Shown: positions 46,591 to 58,066, numbered from the stretch's first letter. The stretch: 64,000 bases of DNA from Calothrix sp. NIES-4101 (GCA_004296455.1 AP018280.1:4464001-4528000), one strand, 5' to 3'. Notes: generated by a model not told the origin, from the letters alone. Program-made: numbers and translations.

Positions 46591-47574
46591 ATGGCAGAAA
46601 CTTTATTTTTTAACGCTCTGCGGGAAGCCATCGATGAGGAAATGGCGCGTGATGCTACGGTTCTAGTTATGGGAGAGGATGTAGGACATTATGGCGGTTC
46701 CTACAAGGTGACTAAAGACCTCTACAAAAAGTATGGTGAACTTCGGGTTCTAGATACACCTATTGCCGAAAACAGCTTTACTGGGATGGCTGTCGGTGCC
46801 GCGATGACGGGTTTAAGACCGATTATCGAGGGTATGAATATGGGATTTTTATTGCTAGCGTTTAACCAAATTTCCAATAATGCAGGAATGTTACGCTATA
46901 CCTCCGGTGGTAATTTTAAAATTCCCATGGTCATTCGTGGTCCCGGTGGTGTGGGCAGACAGTTAGGTGCAGAACATTCGCAGCGTTTGGAAGCCTATTT
47001 CCAAGCGGTTCCCGGTTTAAAAATCGTTGCTTGTTCGACTCCTTACAATGCCAAAGGATTGTTAAAGGCTGCTATTCGCGATAATAATCCGGTGTTGTTC
47101 TTTGAACATGTATTGCTGTACAACTTAAAAGAAAATTTACCTGAAGAAGAATACCTATTACCGCTTGATAAAGCTGAGGTTGTTCGTTCAGGAAAAGATG
47201 TAACTATTCTTACTTACTCTCGGATGCGTCACCATGTGATGCAGGCGATGAAAGGTTTAGAGAAAGAGGGTTATGACCCAGAAGTTATAGATTTAATTTC
47301 GCTGAAACCGTTAGATTTTGATACCATCGGTGCATCAATACGGAAAACCCACCGCGTCATTATTGTGGAAGAATGTATGCGAACTGGGGGAATTGGTGCG
47401 GAATTAACAGCCTCAATTAACGATCGCCTGTTTGATGAACTCGATGCACCTGTATTGCGGTTATCTTCGCAGGATATTCCCACTCCCTACAATGGTTCGT
47501 TGGAAAGATTAACTATTGTCCAACCCGAACAAATTGTCGAAGCTGTGCAAAAAATGGTGGCAATGCGGGTTTAG
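46591..47574 (+). CDS. pdhB: Pyruvate dehydrogenase E1 component, beta subunit
   Basis: 327 aa, full length. It has the transketolase pyrimidine-binding domain ([20 protein letters not shown], with the Glu that activates thiamin diphosphate) and [20 protein letters not shown]; the C-terminal domain has [20 protein letters not shown] and [19 protein letters not shown]. It pairs with PdhA to decarboxylate pyruvate to acetyl-CoA. pdhA is not adjacent, which is normal in cyanobacteria. It is a core metabolic gene, and this matters for interpreting the second nifH element. Confidence 0.95.
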   Translation: MAETLFFNALREAIDEEMARDATVLVMGEDVGHYGGSYKVTKDLYKKYGELRVLDTPIAENSFTGMAVGAAMTGLRPIIEGMNMGFLLLAFNQISNNAGMLRYTSGGNFKIPMVIRGPGGVGRQLGAEHSQRLEAYFQAVPGLKIVACSTPYNAKGLLKAAIRDNNPVLFFEHVLLYNLKENLPEEEYLLPLDKAEVVRSGKDVTILTYSRMRHHVMQAMKGLEKEGYDPEVIDLISLKPLDFDTIGASIRKTHRVIIVEECMRTGGIGAELTASINDRLFDELDAPVLRLSSQDIPTPYNGSLERLTIVQPEQIVEAVQKMVAMRV

Positions 47575-47676
47575 GTAAGAGGGATGAGGGCAGCAGGAAG
47601 AGATGTCTCGCTTTCTCCTCCCTCTATCCTCTGTTTGAATTTCGATGTTGTTAAATTTTTCCCAATTGTGCAAAGG

Positions 47677-48393
47677 CTAAACTTCTTCTGGATTAATTCC
47701 TTTTGATTTTAGTAAAGCCCGTAATGCTTGGAGTTGGGTTTCTGCCTCTTCAGCCCGTTGACGTTCTTGTTCAGCCCGTTGATATTCTTGTTCAGCCCGT
47801 TGATGTTCTTGTTCTCGAATTTGGTCTAATTCCAAATAGGTCAAAAATTTTTGTCCATCGGGACGAAATATTTGTAATTCGCCATTCTTAACTTCCAAGC
47901 GTATACCTAAACGGGGACTGACCCAAGCAATTATTTCGCCAATTTCCCGTAGTTCATTATTTTCACGTAACCAACCCGTTAATTCTCCCGTCTCTGGGTC
48001 ATATAGATAATATTCTTCGACTCCGTAACGTTGATAAAATTTGTATTTGGCAATCATCTCTCGGTGGGTGTTACCAGGAGAAAGAATTTCAAACACAACT
48101 TGGGGAATAATATTTTCTTCCTGCCATTGTAAATAGGAACCGCGATCGCCTTTTGGTCTGCCGAAAACCACCATCACATCAGGTGCCCGACGGATACTAT
48201 TATCTCCCTGAACGGGATACCAGAACAAATCTCCGGCTACGAACACATTTGGCTCGTGAGCAAATAATAAATCCAAGTTTTTTTTGATCAGAACGATCAA
48301 CTCAAACTGCTTGGTGTTATCTGCCATTGGTTGTCCATCGCTCTCAGGGTAGATGATATCCTCTGCTGTCGAGGGTGACGATTGTATAATCAT
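47677..48393 (-). CDS. Uma2-family (DUF820) putative endonuclease
   Basis: 238 aa. The PD-(D/E)XK-like core has RRAPDVMVVFGRPKG and PQVVFEILSPGNTHREMIAK followed by YYLYDPETGEL. The C-terminus adds a charged coiled coil with repeated E-H-Q-R-A-E-Q-E heptads. Uma2 proteins occur in many copies per cyanobacterial genome; their role is not settled. The repeats EYQRAEQ/EHQRAEQ are also tandem at the DNA level (47755-47815). Confidence 0.9.
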   Translation of the reverse strand: MIIQSSPSTAEDIIYPESDGQPMADNTKQFELIVLIKKNLDLLFAHEPNVFVAGDLFWYPVQGDNSIRRAPDVMVVFGRPKGDRGSYLQWQEENIIPQVVFEILSPGNTHREMIAKYKFYQRYGVEEYYLYDPETGELTGWLRENNELREIGEIIAWVSPRLGIRLEVKNGELQIFRPDGQKFLTYLELDQIREQEHQRAEQEYQRAEQERQRAEEAETQLQALRALLKSKGINPEEV

Positions 48394-48527
48394 GGCTTTT
48401 CGTGGAAGGCATGTTTAATGCCCTATTTTAACTTTTTATCCTCAATATACCCAAATATATGTGACTGCAAAATTCATAACTCTCCAAAAGAGGGTTATTA
48501 TATCGTTTGTCGCACTCCCGTTATGGT

Positions 48528-49952
48528 ATGCAAAAGCAGCGATCGCTATTAGCTCTAATATTAGTCATGGTAATCGCCGCCATCGCGGTGATTGCTTCTC
48601 CTGGATTACGTGTGCCCCTTGGTTTAGATTTACAAGGCGGTTCCCAATTGACAATTCAACTCATACCCACTAAGGATATCCCCAAAATTACCGAACGCAA
48701 TCTGGAAGATGTTTTGCAGGTTGTGGAATTCAGGGTTAACGGTTTAGGGGTTGCTGAAGCAATAGTCCAAAAAGCTGGTGATGATAAAATCCTGGTACAA
48801 CTTCCTGGTGTCAAAGACCCGGAACAAGCAGAACGGTTACTAGGTGGTACAGCACAGCTAGAATTTAAGAAGCAGAAAGCTGGTACAGAAACCAAATTTT
48901 TTGAGTTAGTTACTCCCTATAACCTGCTCAAAGAGCAACTGAAAACGGCTCGAAAAGCTAAAGACCAAGCAGCTATTACCAAAATTCAAGCAGATATACA
49001 GAAAGCTAATCAGGAAATTGGGGAATTATTTGAAAGTACCAATCCACCTTTAATTGGTAAATTCCTTCAAGATGCTCAAGGTGCTCCGACTCAAGGTCAA
49101 AACTGGGAAGTTAATATTCGCTTCGATAAAAAAGGCGGCGAACTTTTTGCCCAGTTGAGTAAGGAAGTTGCTGGAACTGGACGCACTACTGGTATTTTCC
49201 TTGATAATGCGATCATTAGCTATCCGACAGTTAGACCTGAGTACGCAGCAACAGGGATTACAGGGGGGAATATCTCCATTTCTGGTAACTTTGACGCTCA
49301 AGAAGCCATTGATTTAGGCGTGCAGTTACGAGGTGGTGCTTTACCTGTACCCGTGGAAATTGTCGAAAATCGCACTGTTGGCGCAACTTTGGGTCAAGAT
49401 AGTATTCAAAGCAGTATTTATGCTGGGATTGGCGGTCTGACACTTGTGCTTATTTTCATGATTCTGTATTACAGACTACCCGGTGTCCTGGCAGATATTT
49501 CCTTAATCATTTATGCATTGCTTTCCTGGGCAGCATTTGGGCTGTTGCAAGTAACAATGACCTTACCTGGTATTGCTGGATTTGTTCTCAGTATTGGGAT
49601 GGCAGTGGATGCGAATGTGTTAATTTTTGAGCGTACCAGAGAAGAACTGCGGGCTGGGAAAACCCTCTTCCGTTCAGTCGAATCAGGTTTTTACCGAGCA
49701 TTTTCCAGTATCTTAGATGGCAACGTCACCACATGGGTTGCTTGTTTCTTCCTGTTTATCTTTGGTTCTGGTTTAGTTAAGGGTTTTGCTGTCACTTTGG
49801 GTGTTGGTGTGGCAATTAGTATGTTTACAGCAATTACTTGTAGTCGTACCTTAATGTTTATGGCGATCGCAATTCCCGCTTTCAAAAAACCGGAATATTT
49901 CTGTCCCAACTTATCAGCTAGCAATAGCAAAAAACCGGAGGTGGCGCAATGA
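48528..49952 (+). CDS. secD: SecD protein-export subunit
   Basis: 474 aa from the ATG at 48528; the frame opens at a TTG at 48507. The first helix (SLLALILVMVIAAIAVIA) is followed by the periplasmic P1 region (PLGLDLQGGSQLTIQL), and five C-terminal helices carry LPGIAGFVLSIGMAVDANVL. With SecF it uses the proton gradient to complete Sec-dependent export. The stop overlaps secF by 4 bp, giving one operon. It is an essential-type housekeeping gene. Confidence 0.95.
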   Translation: MQKQRSLLALILVMVIAAIAVIASPGLRVPLGLDLQGGSQLTIQLIPTKDIPKITERNLEDVLQVVEFRVNGLGVAEAIVQKAGDDKILVQLPGVKDPEQAERLLGGTAQLEFKKQKAGTETKFFELVTPYNLLKEQLKTARKAKDQAAITKIQADIQKANQEIGELFESTNPPLIGKFLQDAQGAPTQGQNWEVNIRFDKKGGELFAQLSKEVAGTGRTTGIFLDNAIISYPTVRPEYAATGITGGNISISGNFDAQEAIDLGVQLRGGALPVPVEIVENRTVGATLGQDSIQSSIYAGIGGLTLVLIFMILYYRLPGVLADISLIIYALLSWAAFGLLQVTMTLPGIAGFVLSIGMAVDANVLIFERTREELRAGKTLFRSVESGFYRAFSSILDGNVTTWVACFFLFIFGSGLVKGFAVTLGVGVAISMFTAITCSRTLMFMAIAIPAFKKPEYFCPNLSASNSKKPEVAQ

Positions 49953-50926
49953 AACTAGCTGTAAATAAAAAGCGATCGCTCTGGTGGATTATTTCTTTGG
50001 TTATTATTGCGATCGGTATCATATCGATGGTAATTTCCACTTTGAACCCGGAGATCAAGGCTCCTCTCCGCCCTGGTTTGGATTTTATTGGTGGTACTCG
50101 GTTACAGGTGGAAAGGGACTGTAAAAAACCAGGAAATTGCGATCAAGCGATCGATATTAATCTTGTCCGCGATGTTGCCAAAAGCCAAGGACTAGGAGAC
50201 GCTAGCATTCAACTGGTGGCAGATAGGGAAACACAACAAGATAACGGTATCTCCATCCGCTCCAAAAATTTGAATCCCGAACAACGTAACCAACTTCTGA
50301 ATACGTTAAGCGAAAAAATTGGCGCTTTTGACCCCAATAAAACTTCTATTGATAGTGTTGGCCCAACTCTGGGAAAAGAACTATTTACTAAGGGGCTGCT
50401 CGCCTTAGGTTTATCATTAGGTGGTATCTTAATTTATTTAAGATTTCGCTTTCAATGGGATTATGCCATCTTTGCGATCGTTGCGTTGTTCCACGATGTT
50501 TTAATTACAGTGGGAATCTTCTCAATCCTGGGTTTAGCGCCGACACGTATCGAGGCAGATAGCTTATTCGTAGTGGCATTGCTAACAATTGTTGGTTTCT
50601 CTGTTAACGATACGGTAGTTATTTACGATCGCATCCGTGAAACTTTACAAATTAACTCGAATCGTCCCATCGCCGATATTGTAGACGATGCGGTTGACCA
50701 AACCCTATCGCGATCGATTAATACTACCCTCACCACCTTACTGACGTTGTTTGCGATATTCTTATTCGGTGGGGAAACCCTAAAGAACTTTTCTCTAGCG
50801 CTAATTGTTGGTTTCACAATGGGAGCTTATTCTAGTATCTTTGTTGCTAGTACGCTGCTCACATGGTGGAGACAACGTAGTGAACAGCCCACTTTACCAG
50901 AAAATACGGAATCGGTAGCCAATTAA
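49949..50926 (+). CDS. secF: SecF protein-export subunit
   Basis: 325 aa. The first helix (LWWIISLVIIAIGIISMVIS) is followed by RPGLDFIGGTRLQVERDC, and the helix bundle carries ALLTIVGFSVNDTVVIYDRI, the SecF signature, and SINTTLTTLLTLFAIFLFGG. It is translationally coupled to secD (4-bp overlap). The standard length and clear motifs leave little doubt. Confidence 0.96.
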   Translation: MKLAVNKKRSLWWIISLVIIAIGIISMVISTLNPEIKAPLRPGLDFIGGTRLQVERDCKKPGNCDQAIDINLVRDVAKSQGLGDASIQLVADRETQQDNGISIRSKNLNPEQRNQLLNTLSEKIGAFDPNKTSIDSVGPTLGKELFTKGLLALGLSLGGILIYLRFRFQWDYAIFAIVALFHDVLITVGIFSILGLAPTRIEADSLFVVALLTIVGFSVNDTVVIYDRIRETLQINSNRPIADIVDDAVDQTLSRSINTTLTTLLTLFAIFLFGGETLKNFSLALIVGFTMGAYSSIFVASTLLTWWRQRSEQPTLPENTESVAN

Positions 50927-51061
50927 CTGGACATTGGGGATAGGACATCGGTGCATGGGGTATAAAGGCTATCACCAATACATCATTAATTTCTGAAGAT
51001 GTCTATTACCTAATTCCCATAGCCCAATTCCCATATCCCAATTTCCATAGCTAAGTAATTT

Positions 51062-51439
51062 ATGGAAGAATTTGAAAAAGACCAATTTTTTTTAGGGCAA
51101 GTACAAAAATTGCACCGTTTAACTGTTTATGGTCGCTGGATCTTCGTCGCTTCAGCATGGCTGCTAATTATACCATTTTGCTTGTGGAATTTACGTTCAG
51201 AAATTAGTTTGTGGAGACAATATTTTACTTGGGTGGCTGTGCGCTATGGGCTTTACTACCATCCATTTGCCACTATTGGTTTAGCTTTTTGTATTGGCTC
51301 AATGTTAGCGGTTTTAATTTGGCAAAGTCGCAATATTCTTTTTGGTTTACCAAAATCTGAAAGGCAACGTCTGGAAAAAATGGTTTGTCGCATCCGAGAA
51401 CAAGGAGAAACACATCCTCTCTGGAAGTGGATTCAGTAA
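51062..51439 (+). CDS. Small membrane protein of unknown function
   Basis: 125 aa with two hydrophobic segments (WIFVASAWLLIIPFCLWNL and PFATIGLAFCIGSMLAVLIW) separated by about 35 residues. The C-terminal tail is basic (PKSERQRLEKMVCRIREQG). It follows secF by 135 bp on the same strand. I do not recognise its function; similar short proteins occur next to secDF in cyanobacteria, but I cannot confirm that here. Confidence 0.7.
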   Translation: MEEFEKDQFFLGQVQKLHRLTVYGRWIFVASAWLLIIPFCLWNLRSEISLWRQYFTWVAVRYGLYYHPFATIGLAFCIGSMLAVLIWQSRNILFGLPKSERQRLEKMVCRIREQGETHPLWKWIQ

Positions 51440-51596
51440 TAGGTAGTTTGAGTCTTGCCAGCAATTATCGCTAATATTGAGAAATATTGTTAAATTCACA
51501 AAGACTTCCAAAACAGTGATGGTAATAGCTTTACAATCAGGATTTCAGCCCTTTAATCTGATATCTAATCCAAAAAAGGGCTAGGGGATAGACTGA

Positions 51597-53789
51597 ATGA
51601 AACGGCGGACTTTTTTGCAGCAATTTGGTAGCATATTTGCTATTTCCACAGCAAGTGAGATTGGGTGGCTATTACCTGGAAGTATCGACTATCAAGCATT
51701 GGCAGAATCGAGTCCCCGTAAGTTAGCTTTATTGATTGGTGTTAATAATTACCTAAAAATTCCGGCTTTAACTGGTTGTTTGACAGATGTGGAATTACAA
51801 AGGGAGCTTTTGATTCACCGTTTTGGTTTTCAAGCATCGGATATTTTGTGTTTGACGGATGAAGCTGCGAGTCGGGATTTAATTGAGAAGGCTTTTTTTG
51901 AGCATCTTGCTAGCCAATGTAAACCTGGTGATGTGGTGTTTTTTCACTTTAGTGGTTATGGTAGTCGCATCAAGTCAGAAAATGCCTTGATTCCCGTAGA
52001 TGGTTTTCTCAATGTCGAAAATAATCAAGTCGCGAATTATTTATTAGAAGATACTTTATTGTTAATGTTAAGGTCGTTGCCGACTGAAAAGGTGTTTGCG
52101 GTGGTAGATGCCAGCTACAATGCTGCGAGTACCGCGAATCTCCAAAATCGTGGGTTAGCGATTCGTACTCACCTCACGGATGCCAATATTAATATCGCCA
52201 CCAGTGAGATAGATTTACAAAAAGAACTTAAAAATAAAATTGCCACTACTCCTCCTGCTTTGGTTGTATCTGCAACATCGAATGCCAAGCAGTCTGCACA
52301 AGAAATACAAATGACAGGGTTTAGTGCAGGTATATTCACTTATGCCCTAACGCAATATTTGTGGGAAAACACTCCTACAACTACAATCAATATGGGCTTG
52401 GCAAGAATTGAAAATGCCATACGCCAGTTAGGTAGTAACCAAACACCAAATTTATTTAATGCCAAGAAAACGTCTCTGCGCTTGAATTTTAGCGATAGTT
52501 TGCTAGCAAACAGTGATATTGGTGCTGAAGGTGCCGTTACAGCCATTGAAGACACAGGTAAAACAGTGCAATTGTGGTTGGGAGGAATTTCACCGCTAAT
52601 TCTCGAATATTATGGTGTCAATTCACGTTTCCGCATTATCCCTAGCGACAATTCCCAGTTACAGTCACTTAATTTGCGATCGCCAGTTAATAATTCCCAA
52701 GATATAATTACTCAAAATAAAGTTTCTCCAGAAATCTTACTGCGATCGCGTTCTGGTTTAATCGCCAAAGCCACAATCGTTGATAATTCCTTTACTCCCC
52801 AAGTCGGACAACTAATTCAAGAAGTGGTGCGGGTAATACCTCGAAATATCAATTTAAATATTGCGATCGATAATAGTTTAGAACGCATTGAACGAGTTGA
52901 TGCCACCAGTGGCTTTGCTACTGTTAATCATGTTTCTAGCATCATTGTTGGAGAACAACCCGCAGATTACATATTTGGCAAGCTACCAGAAACTAAAACC
53001 AAAGATTCACTATCTCAGAGTCGCTACGGTTTATTTAGCATAACTGGAGAACTTATCCCCAATACATCAGGAGAGGTTGGAGAAGCAGCGAAACTGGCAG
53101 CACAGAGGTTAAACCCCAAATTACAAACATTATTAGCAGCAAAATTGTGGCGTATTACCAACAACGAAGCATCATCACAGTTGAGTGTCAAAGTGGTACT
53201 AGAAGCTACCAATAGCAACACACCACAAATTATTATGCAGCGTGAAACCAACCCCTACAGACACGCTCACAGCCTCAGTTCTATTTCTACAGGTACTCAC
53301 CTACAATTTCGAGTCGAAAATAAAACTTCACAAATTATCTATCTAATGCTATTTGGGGTGGATAGCAGCAAAAACCCTTTAGCATTGTATTCTTGGCAAA
53401 TGCATCCTCTGGAAAAAAACACTGAAACCACGACTTCAGCCACTCAACCATCATTACAAAATATTAGTATCGAACCAGGCGCAACTATTACCATTCCCCA
53501 AATTACTCCTAGTGTTGAATGGGTATTACAAGGAGTTAGTGAGATTTGCGAAACTCAAGTAATCCTCAGCACCGCACCATTCACGCAAACAATTGCAGCA
53601 CTAACAAATACCAAACTAACCCCCGTTGAGCAATCCCGGATTATGGCTTTAGCAAATCCAAGCGAAGTCACACTTGCATTACTCCAAGATTTGCACAATG
53701 CAAGTACATCTAAAAAAGATATTAGCGATGTTTACATGTGGGATGTCAATAATTGGGCGAGTTTCAATTTTGTTTATCAAGTAGTGTGA
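51597..53789 (+). CDS. Caspase-like (C14) orthocaspase with Tyr/Ser in place of His/Cys
   Basis: 730 aa. The N-terminus MKRRTFLQQFG with a following hydrophobic stretch resembles a twin-arginine signal. The caspase p20-like domain (residues about 41-280) starts RKLALLIGVNNYLKIPALTG. The expected catalytic His motif reads HFSGYGS, with Tyr at residue 121, and the expected Cys motif reads VVDASYNAAS, with Ser at residue 173. Cyanobacterial orthocaspases with this Tyr/Ser pair are known and are thought to lack protease activity. The C-terminal 400 residues are beta-rich and unrecognised (DUF4384-like candidate). Export and a binding or regulatory role rather than proteolysis are inferred. Confidence 0.85.
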   Translation: MKRRTFLQQFGSIFAISTASEIGWLLPGSIDYQALAESSPRKLALLIGVNNYLKIPALTGCLTDVELQRELLIHRFGFQASDILCLTDEAASRDLIEKAFFEHLASQCKPGDVVFFHFSGYGSRIKSENALIPVDGFLNVENNQVANYLLEDTLLLMLRSLPTEKVFAVVDASYNAASTANLQNRGLAIRTHLTDANINIATSEIDLQKELKNKIATTPPALVVSATSNAKQSAQEIQMTGFSAGIFTYALTQYLWENTPTTTINMGLARIENAIRQLGSNQTPNLFNAKKTSLRLNFSDSLLANSDIGAEGAVTAIEDTGKTVQLWLGGISPLILEYYGVNSRFRIIPSDNSQLQSLNLRSPVNNSQDIITQNKVSPEILLRSRSGLIAKATIVDNSFTPQVGQLIQEVVRVIPRNINLNIAIDNSLERIERVDATSGFATVNHVSSIIVGEQPADYIFGKLPETKTKDSLSQSRYGLFSITGELIPNTSGEVGEAAKLAAQRLNPKLQTLLAAKLWRITNNEASSQLSVKVVLEATNSNTPQIIMQRETNPYRHAHSLSSISTGTHLQFRVENKTSQIIYLMLFGVDSSKNPLALYSWQMHPLEKNTETTTSATQPSLQNISIEPGATITIPQITPSVEWVLQGVSEICETQVILSTAPFTQTIAALTNTKLTPVEQSRIMALANPSEVTLALLQDLHNASTSKKDISDVYMWDVNNWASFNFVYQVV

Positions 53790-53840
53790 ATGATTTGGGT
53801 TCGCCTATCATTTTGACAATTAAACCGACGAGCAAGGGAG

Positions 53841-53872
53841 TGGGAGAGTGGGAGAGTGGGAGAGTGGGGGAG
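53841..53872. repeat. Octamer tandem repeat TGGGAGAG x4
   Basis: Three perfect and one variant copy of TGGGAGAG after the orthocaspase gene. It resembles short tandem repeats common in Nostocales intergenic DNA. Confidence 0.85.
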
Positions 53873-54011
53873 AAATTAATAAAAGAAACCTCTTTCTTAT
53901 TTGTCTCCGTGTCTTTGCGTCCCCTCCGTTCTCTTATCCCCTCATCCCCTCATACTGTTAAACCAGCATTTCCAAAAGATATGCAAAACCAGGAATTACT
54001 TCACGAATGAC

Positions 54012-54884
54012 TCAAATATATTTTTGCAAAATCGCTTCCAACTTTTGTTTTGTGGCTACAGGTACACTGTCCAAGCGCGTTAAGATTGCATATTTCAAAG
54101 CCGAATGAGATTCGCTCTCTGGTGGATTCGCATTCAAACTTCGTACTGCTTCTTGAATCACCTTTTGAGCATTCACAGCATTCCTCTGTAAATTTGCAAC
54201 TACCATCTCCACAGTAACATTATCATGATCAGGATGCCAGCAATCGTAATCTGTCACCAACGCCATTGTTGCATAGGCAATTTCTGCTTCCTTCGCTAGT
54301 TTTGCTTCTTGTAAATTCGTCATGCCGATAACCGTTGCACCCCAACTGCGGTACAAATTCGATTCAGCCTTTGTCGAAAATGCTGGCCCCTCCATACAAA
54401 CATATGTACCACCACGATGTAAACTGACATCAGGAAGATTTAGTTCTGCGATCGCATCAGCAACTACTTGAGCTAAATTTTTACATACAGGGTCACCAAA
54501 TGTAATATGTGCAACTATCCCTTCACCAAAAAAAGTTGAAATTCGGTTTCTTGTCCTGTCAATAAATTGATCTGGAACCACCATGTCTAAGGGTTTGACT
54601 TCTGCTTTGAGAGAACCCACTGCACTGGCGGAGATAATATACTTAACTCCGAGCTTTTTCATCGCGTAGATATTGGCGCGAAAAGGTAATTCTGAGGGTA
54701 ATAACGTGTGATTTCGACCATGACGTGCTAAAAATGCTACTCGTGCCCCATCCAAATTTCCCAGGATTAATGCATCTGAAGGTGAACCAAATGGGGTGTC
54801 AATATGCACTTCTTCAACATCTTTGAGGCTGTCCATTTTGTATAGACCGCTACCGCCAATAATTCCTATATTAGCTTCTGTCAT
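54012..54884 (-). CDS. mtnP: S-methyl-5'-thioadenosine phosphorylase
   Basis: 290 aa. Phosphate- and purine-binding motifs of the PNP/MTAP family are clear: [18 protein letters not shown] at the start, [20 protein letters not shown], and [20 protein letters not shown], with later TDYDCWH. It cleaves methylthioadenosine to adenine and methylthioribose-1-phosphate in methionine salvage and polyamine metabolism. It is convergent with the orthocaspase. The length is standard. Confidence 0.95.
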   Translation of the reverse strand: MTEANIGIIGGSGLYKMDSLKDVEEVHIDTPFGSPSDALILGNLDGARVAFLARHGRNHTLLPSELPFRANIYAMKKLGVKYIISASAVGSLKAEVKPLDMVVPDQFIDRTRNRISTFFGEGIVAHITFGDPVCKNLAQVVADAIAELNLPDVSLHRGGTYVCMEGPAFSTKAESNLYRSWGATVIGMTNLQEAKLAKEAEIAYATMALVTDYDCWHPDHDNVTVEMVVANLQRNAVNAQKVIQEAVRSLNANPPESESHSALKYAILTRLDSVPVATKQKLEAILQKYI

Positions 54885-55815
54885 TGTTTTTATTTGTACA
54901 TTTGCACAACGCCAAGCTATTTTAGCGGTAAATGCGTAATTAAAGATGATTTATTGCTTCACTTATACTTCTACTTGTATCATCTATAACTATTTTTCAA
55001 AAGGCAATTTTGATTATTGAAATATATTTTGATTTAATCTCAACAGATACCATCCGTGAAAATATCAATCAGAAGCTTTCCATAAGTTTGATTATCAGTA
55101 GACTTATGTGACCAGGAAATCAAGTAATTGTGATTGAGTTAATCTACCACAGAGACTAATAAATTGAGAATATGCTGCTCTGGCAACAGTATCAATAGAT
55201 GTAAATCAATTCACATTTTCTTATAAATGCTGTATAAATTTTAACAAAAATACAGATATTTATGATGAGAATACTTGAGTAAATCTTTCAGAATTTCTTA
55301 ATTTTTTAGTCAAGAGTCAAGAGGCTCGACATCCGTAGTTTCTACCTATACACTGGTATAGTATTTTGTTACACTTCTGCTAGTGTTGCAACAATATACT
55401 TCATTCCCTTTGATATTTGTAATCAAAATCTTGGCATAGTTTCAGTTCTGGTAGTATGTCAATAAGCTTCCCAAAAATCAATTTTTGAGTATAACTGCTT
55501 ACATTAGACAATTACTAGTGATATTTTTTATAGAGTTAACATTTATTCACCACTATTTATCAATGAATATCATGACGAAAAATATGACAAGAAGAACAAG
55601 AATGCTAGTTCATAAAATTTGGGGGGGGGGGAATGTAAATCTAATTATCAGAAGATATTGTTAATTTCTTAATTAGAGATAAAAATTTACATATTATCTT
55701 TTCTGAATAACTAGCTAATTTTAGAACTAGAACAAACTAAAAGCATCACATTTGCATAATTGCTTTCAAAGTAAAAATATCATAACACTAATGGTTTACG
55801 ATCGCCGAGACTACC
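54885..55815. other. 931-bp non-coding region upstream of the GGDEF-EAL gene
   Basis: A/T-rich and without a supported gene on either strand. It contains an 11-base G tract (55621-55631). The promoter of the signalling gene at 55816 should lie here. No RNA gene was recognised. Confidence 0.55.
55621..55631 (+). repeat. Poly-G tract of 11 in an A/T-rich leader
   Basis: Eleven G residues follow AAAATTT, 185 bp upstream of the GGDEF-EAL start. Long homopolymers in promoters can vary in length by slippage and alter expression; a sequencing artefact is also possible. Confidence 0.8.
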
Positions 55816-57930
55816 ATGATACATTTAATGGTTGTTTTACTCATCTACTTGAAAGCAACAATAGTCGCTTTCTGTCTTTTTGTTTTCGGATTAATTAATT
55901 GTTCTCGTTCAAGACAGAAGTTGGTTGCTGAGACTAAAAGCTTGACAAGTAGACTAGATTTACAGGGTGCTAGCAGCGATTTTGTCAGTAATTTTATAAC
56001 TTTAGAATCACAATCTGAAGATGTTTCAATTGGATATTTAGCACCTTCATCAATATCTCATTTAAAATATTTAAATTCTCATGCTATTGCTAGCAGTCGC
56101 AGAGAGAACATAATTGTCACCACGAATTGGAAAGATTTAGACTGGCAAAGTAACGTGCAGAAACAGGAAGTCAAACACGATATTGATTCACAGTTTAGTT
56201 TAATTCAAATTGAACTAGAAAAAACACGATCGCTACAACAAGCAACTCTAGAATCAACAGCCGATGGGATTTTAGTGGTTGATAGTCAAGGAAGAGTCAC
56301 TGGATATAACCGTAAATTCATCCAAATGTGGGGTATTCCGGAACATGCGCTCAAAACTAGAAATGACAAGCAGACTTTAAAAATCGCACTTAACCAACTC
56401 AAATATCCTCGAGAATATTTTGCGACTATTCGTGCATTGCACGCGGAGCCGAGCAAGAAAATTCACGATGCGATCGCCTTTAAAAATGGTAAGATATTGG
56501 AGCGATATTCCCAACCCCAATGGGTAGGTGGGCAAATAGTTGGTAGGGTATGGAGTTTCCGCGACATTACTGCATCTCAACTAGCCGAAGCCACAATTCG
56601 CCATCAGGCTTTACATGACTTACTCACAAATTTACCGAACCGAATCCTCTTTAAAGATAAATTGGAAGCAACGCTGACACAAGCCAGCCACAATGATGAA
56701 AAATTAGCTGTCTGTTTCTTAGATTTAGACCGTTTTCAGACTATTAATGATACATTAGGCCATGCAATCGGTGACCAATTATTACAAAATGTTGCCCAAC
56801 GAATTAGTCAATGTTTACGGGAAGGAGACACTATTGCCCGTTGGGGAGGTGATGAATTTACTATAATTTTACCGAATATTCAGGATGTGAAAAATGCTGC
56901 AAACATCCAAGAAAAAATAATTGCTGCCTTTAAAGCCCCATTTAATATTGAACATCATTGTTTATATATTAGTGCTAGTATTGGAGTCGCCCTTTACCCT
57001 GTAGATGGGGAAGATGCTGAAACATTAATTAAACACGCCGATACCGCATTATATAGTGCGAAATCAAAAGGGAAAAATAGATATTTATTTTATAATTCGG
57101 ATATAACATTACAAACAACTGAATTATTTATATTAGAAAATAGTTTGTACTCTGCATTAGAAAAAGAAGAATTGGCAATCTATTATCAACCCCAAGTTAA
57201 TATTAATACTGGCAAAATTACGAAAATGGAAGCCCTGCTACGTTGGCAGAATGCAAAATTAGGGCTAATTCCTCCAGAAAAATTTATTCCCCTAGCAGAA
57301 GAAACAGGATTAATTGTACCAATTGGGGAATGGGTATTGCGTAATGCTTGTATGCAAACAAAGTATTGGCAAAGATTATTAGGATTACCTTCACTGTCGA
57401 TTGCGGTAAATTTGTCTGCACGCCAATTTCAACAATTAAACCTAGTCGAAATGGTACAGCAAGTGTTAACAGAAACTGGATTATCTCCTGAGTGTTTGGA
57501 GTTAGAGGTTACTGAAAGCACAGCCATGCAAAATGTCGAATTTACGAAGGAGATTTTAACTGAATTGCATGAAATGGGTGTTTCCATCTCAATTGATGAT
57601 TTTGGTACTGGATATTCCTCATTAAGCTATCTCAAAAACTTCCCAATTCAGAGTTTAAAAATAGATCGTTCGTTTGTACGCGATTTGACGACAAGTACCC
57701 ATGATGCAGCCATCACTACTGCGATAATTACCTTAGCACATGGATTAAACCTTGCTGTTGTTGCCGAAGGGGTAGAAACAGAAGAACAGCGCAATCTACT
57801 ACGGATTCTTAACTGCGAACTGATGCAGGGATATCTTTTTAGTGGTGCCTTGCCTGCTGAAGAAGCAACGAAATTATTACAGCAATATCAATTACGGCGA
57901 GTGAGCAGCCAAACAAGATTAGTTGCTTAG
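55816..57930 (+). CDS. PAS-GGDEF-EAL cyclic-di-GMP signalling protein
   Basis: 704 aa. A membrane anchor ([20 protein letters not shown]) is followed by a PAS domain ([20 protein letters not shown], about residues 150-255). The GGDEF domain has [20 protein letters not shown] and [15 protein letters not shown] with an intact GGDEF. The EAL domain has [20 protein letters not shown] and [20 protein letters not shown] with its metal- and Glu-residues apparently intact. Both activities appear possible, so net c-di-GMP effect is unclear. It lies upstream of a large hybrid kinase on the same strand. Confidence 0.93.
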   Translation: MIHLMVVLLIYLKATIVAFCLFVFGLINCSRSRQKLVAETKSLTSRLDLQGASSDFVSNFITLESQSEDVSIGYLAPSSISHLKYLNSHAIASSRRENIIVTTNWKDLDWQSNVQKQEVKHDIDSQFSLIQIELEKTRSLQQATLESTADGILVVDSQGRVTGYNRKFIQMWGIPEHALKTRNDKQTLKIALNQLKYPREYFATIRALHAEPSKKIHDAIAFKNGKILERYSQPQWVGGQIVGRVWSFRDITASQLAEATIRHQALHDLLTNLPNRILFKDKLEATLTQASHNDEKLAVCFLDLDRFQTINDTLGHAIGDQLLQNVAQRISQCLREGDTIARWGGDEFTIILPNIQDVKNAANIQEKIIAAFKAPFNIEHHCLYISASIGVALYPVDGEDAETLIKHADTALYSAKSKGKNRYLFYNSDITLQTTELFILENSLYSALEKEELAIYYQPQVNINTGKITKMEALLRWQNAKLGLIPPEKFIPLAEETGLIVPIGEWVLRNACMQTKYWQRLLGLPSLSIAVNLSARQFQQLNLVEMVQQVLTETGLSPECLELEVTESTAMQNVEFTKEILTELHEMGVSISIDDFGTGYSSLSYLKNFPIQSLKIDRSFVRDLTTSTHDAAITTAIITLAHGLNLAVVAEGVETEEQRNLLRILNCELMQGYLFSGALPAEEATKLLQQYQLRRVSSQTRLVA

Positions 57931-58066
57931 TCCCAGAATTATCTTGAATGCAAATTGTTGTGCCAGCTTGAATCTTTCGGTATATTACGAAAGGTATAAC
58001 CCAAACCTGGGTTTCGCTATCCTGAGTATCAAAAGAATTAAATCATGATATTTACAGGCAACAAGC

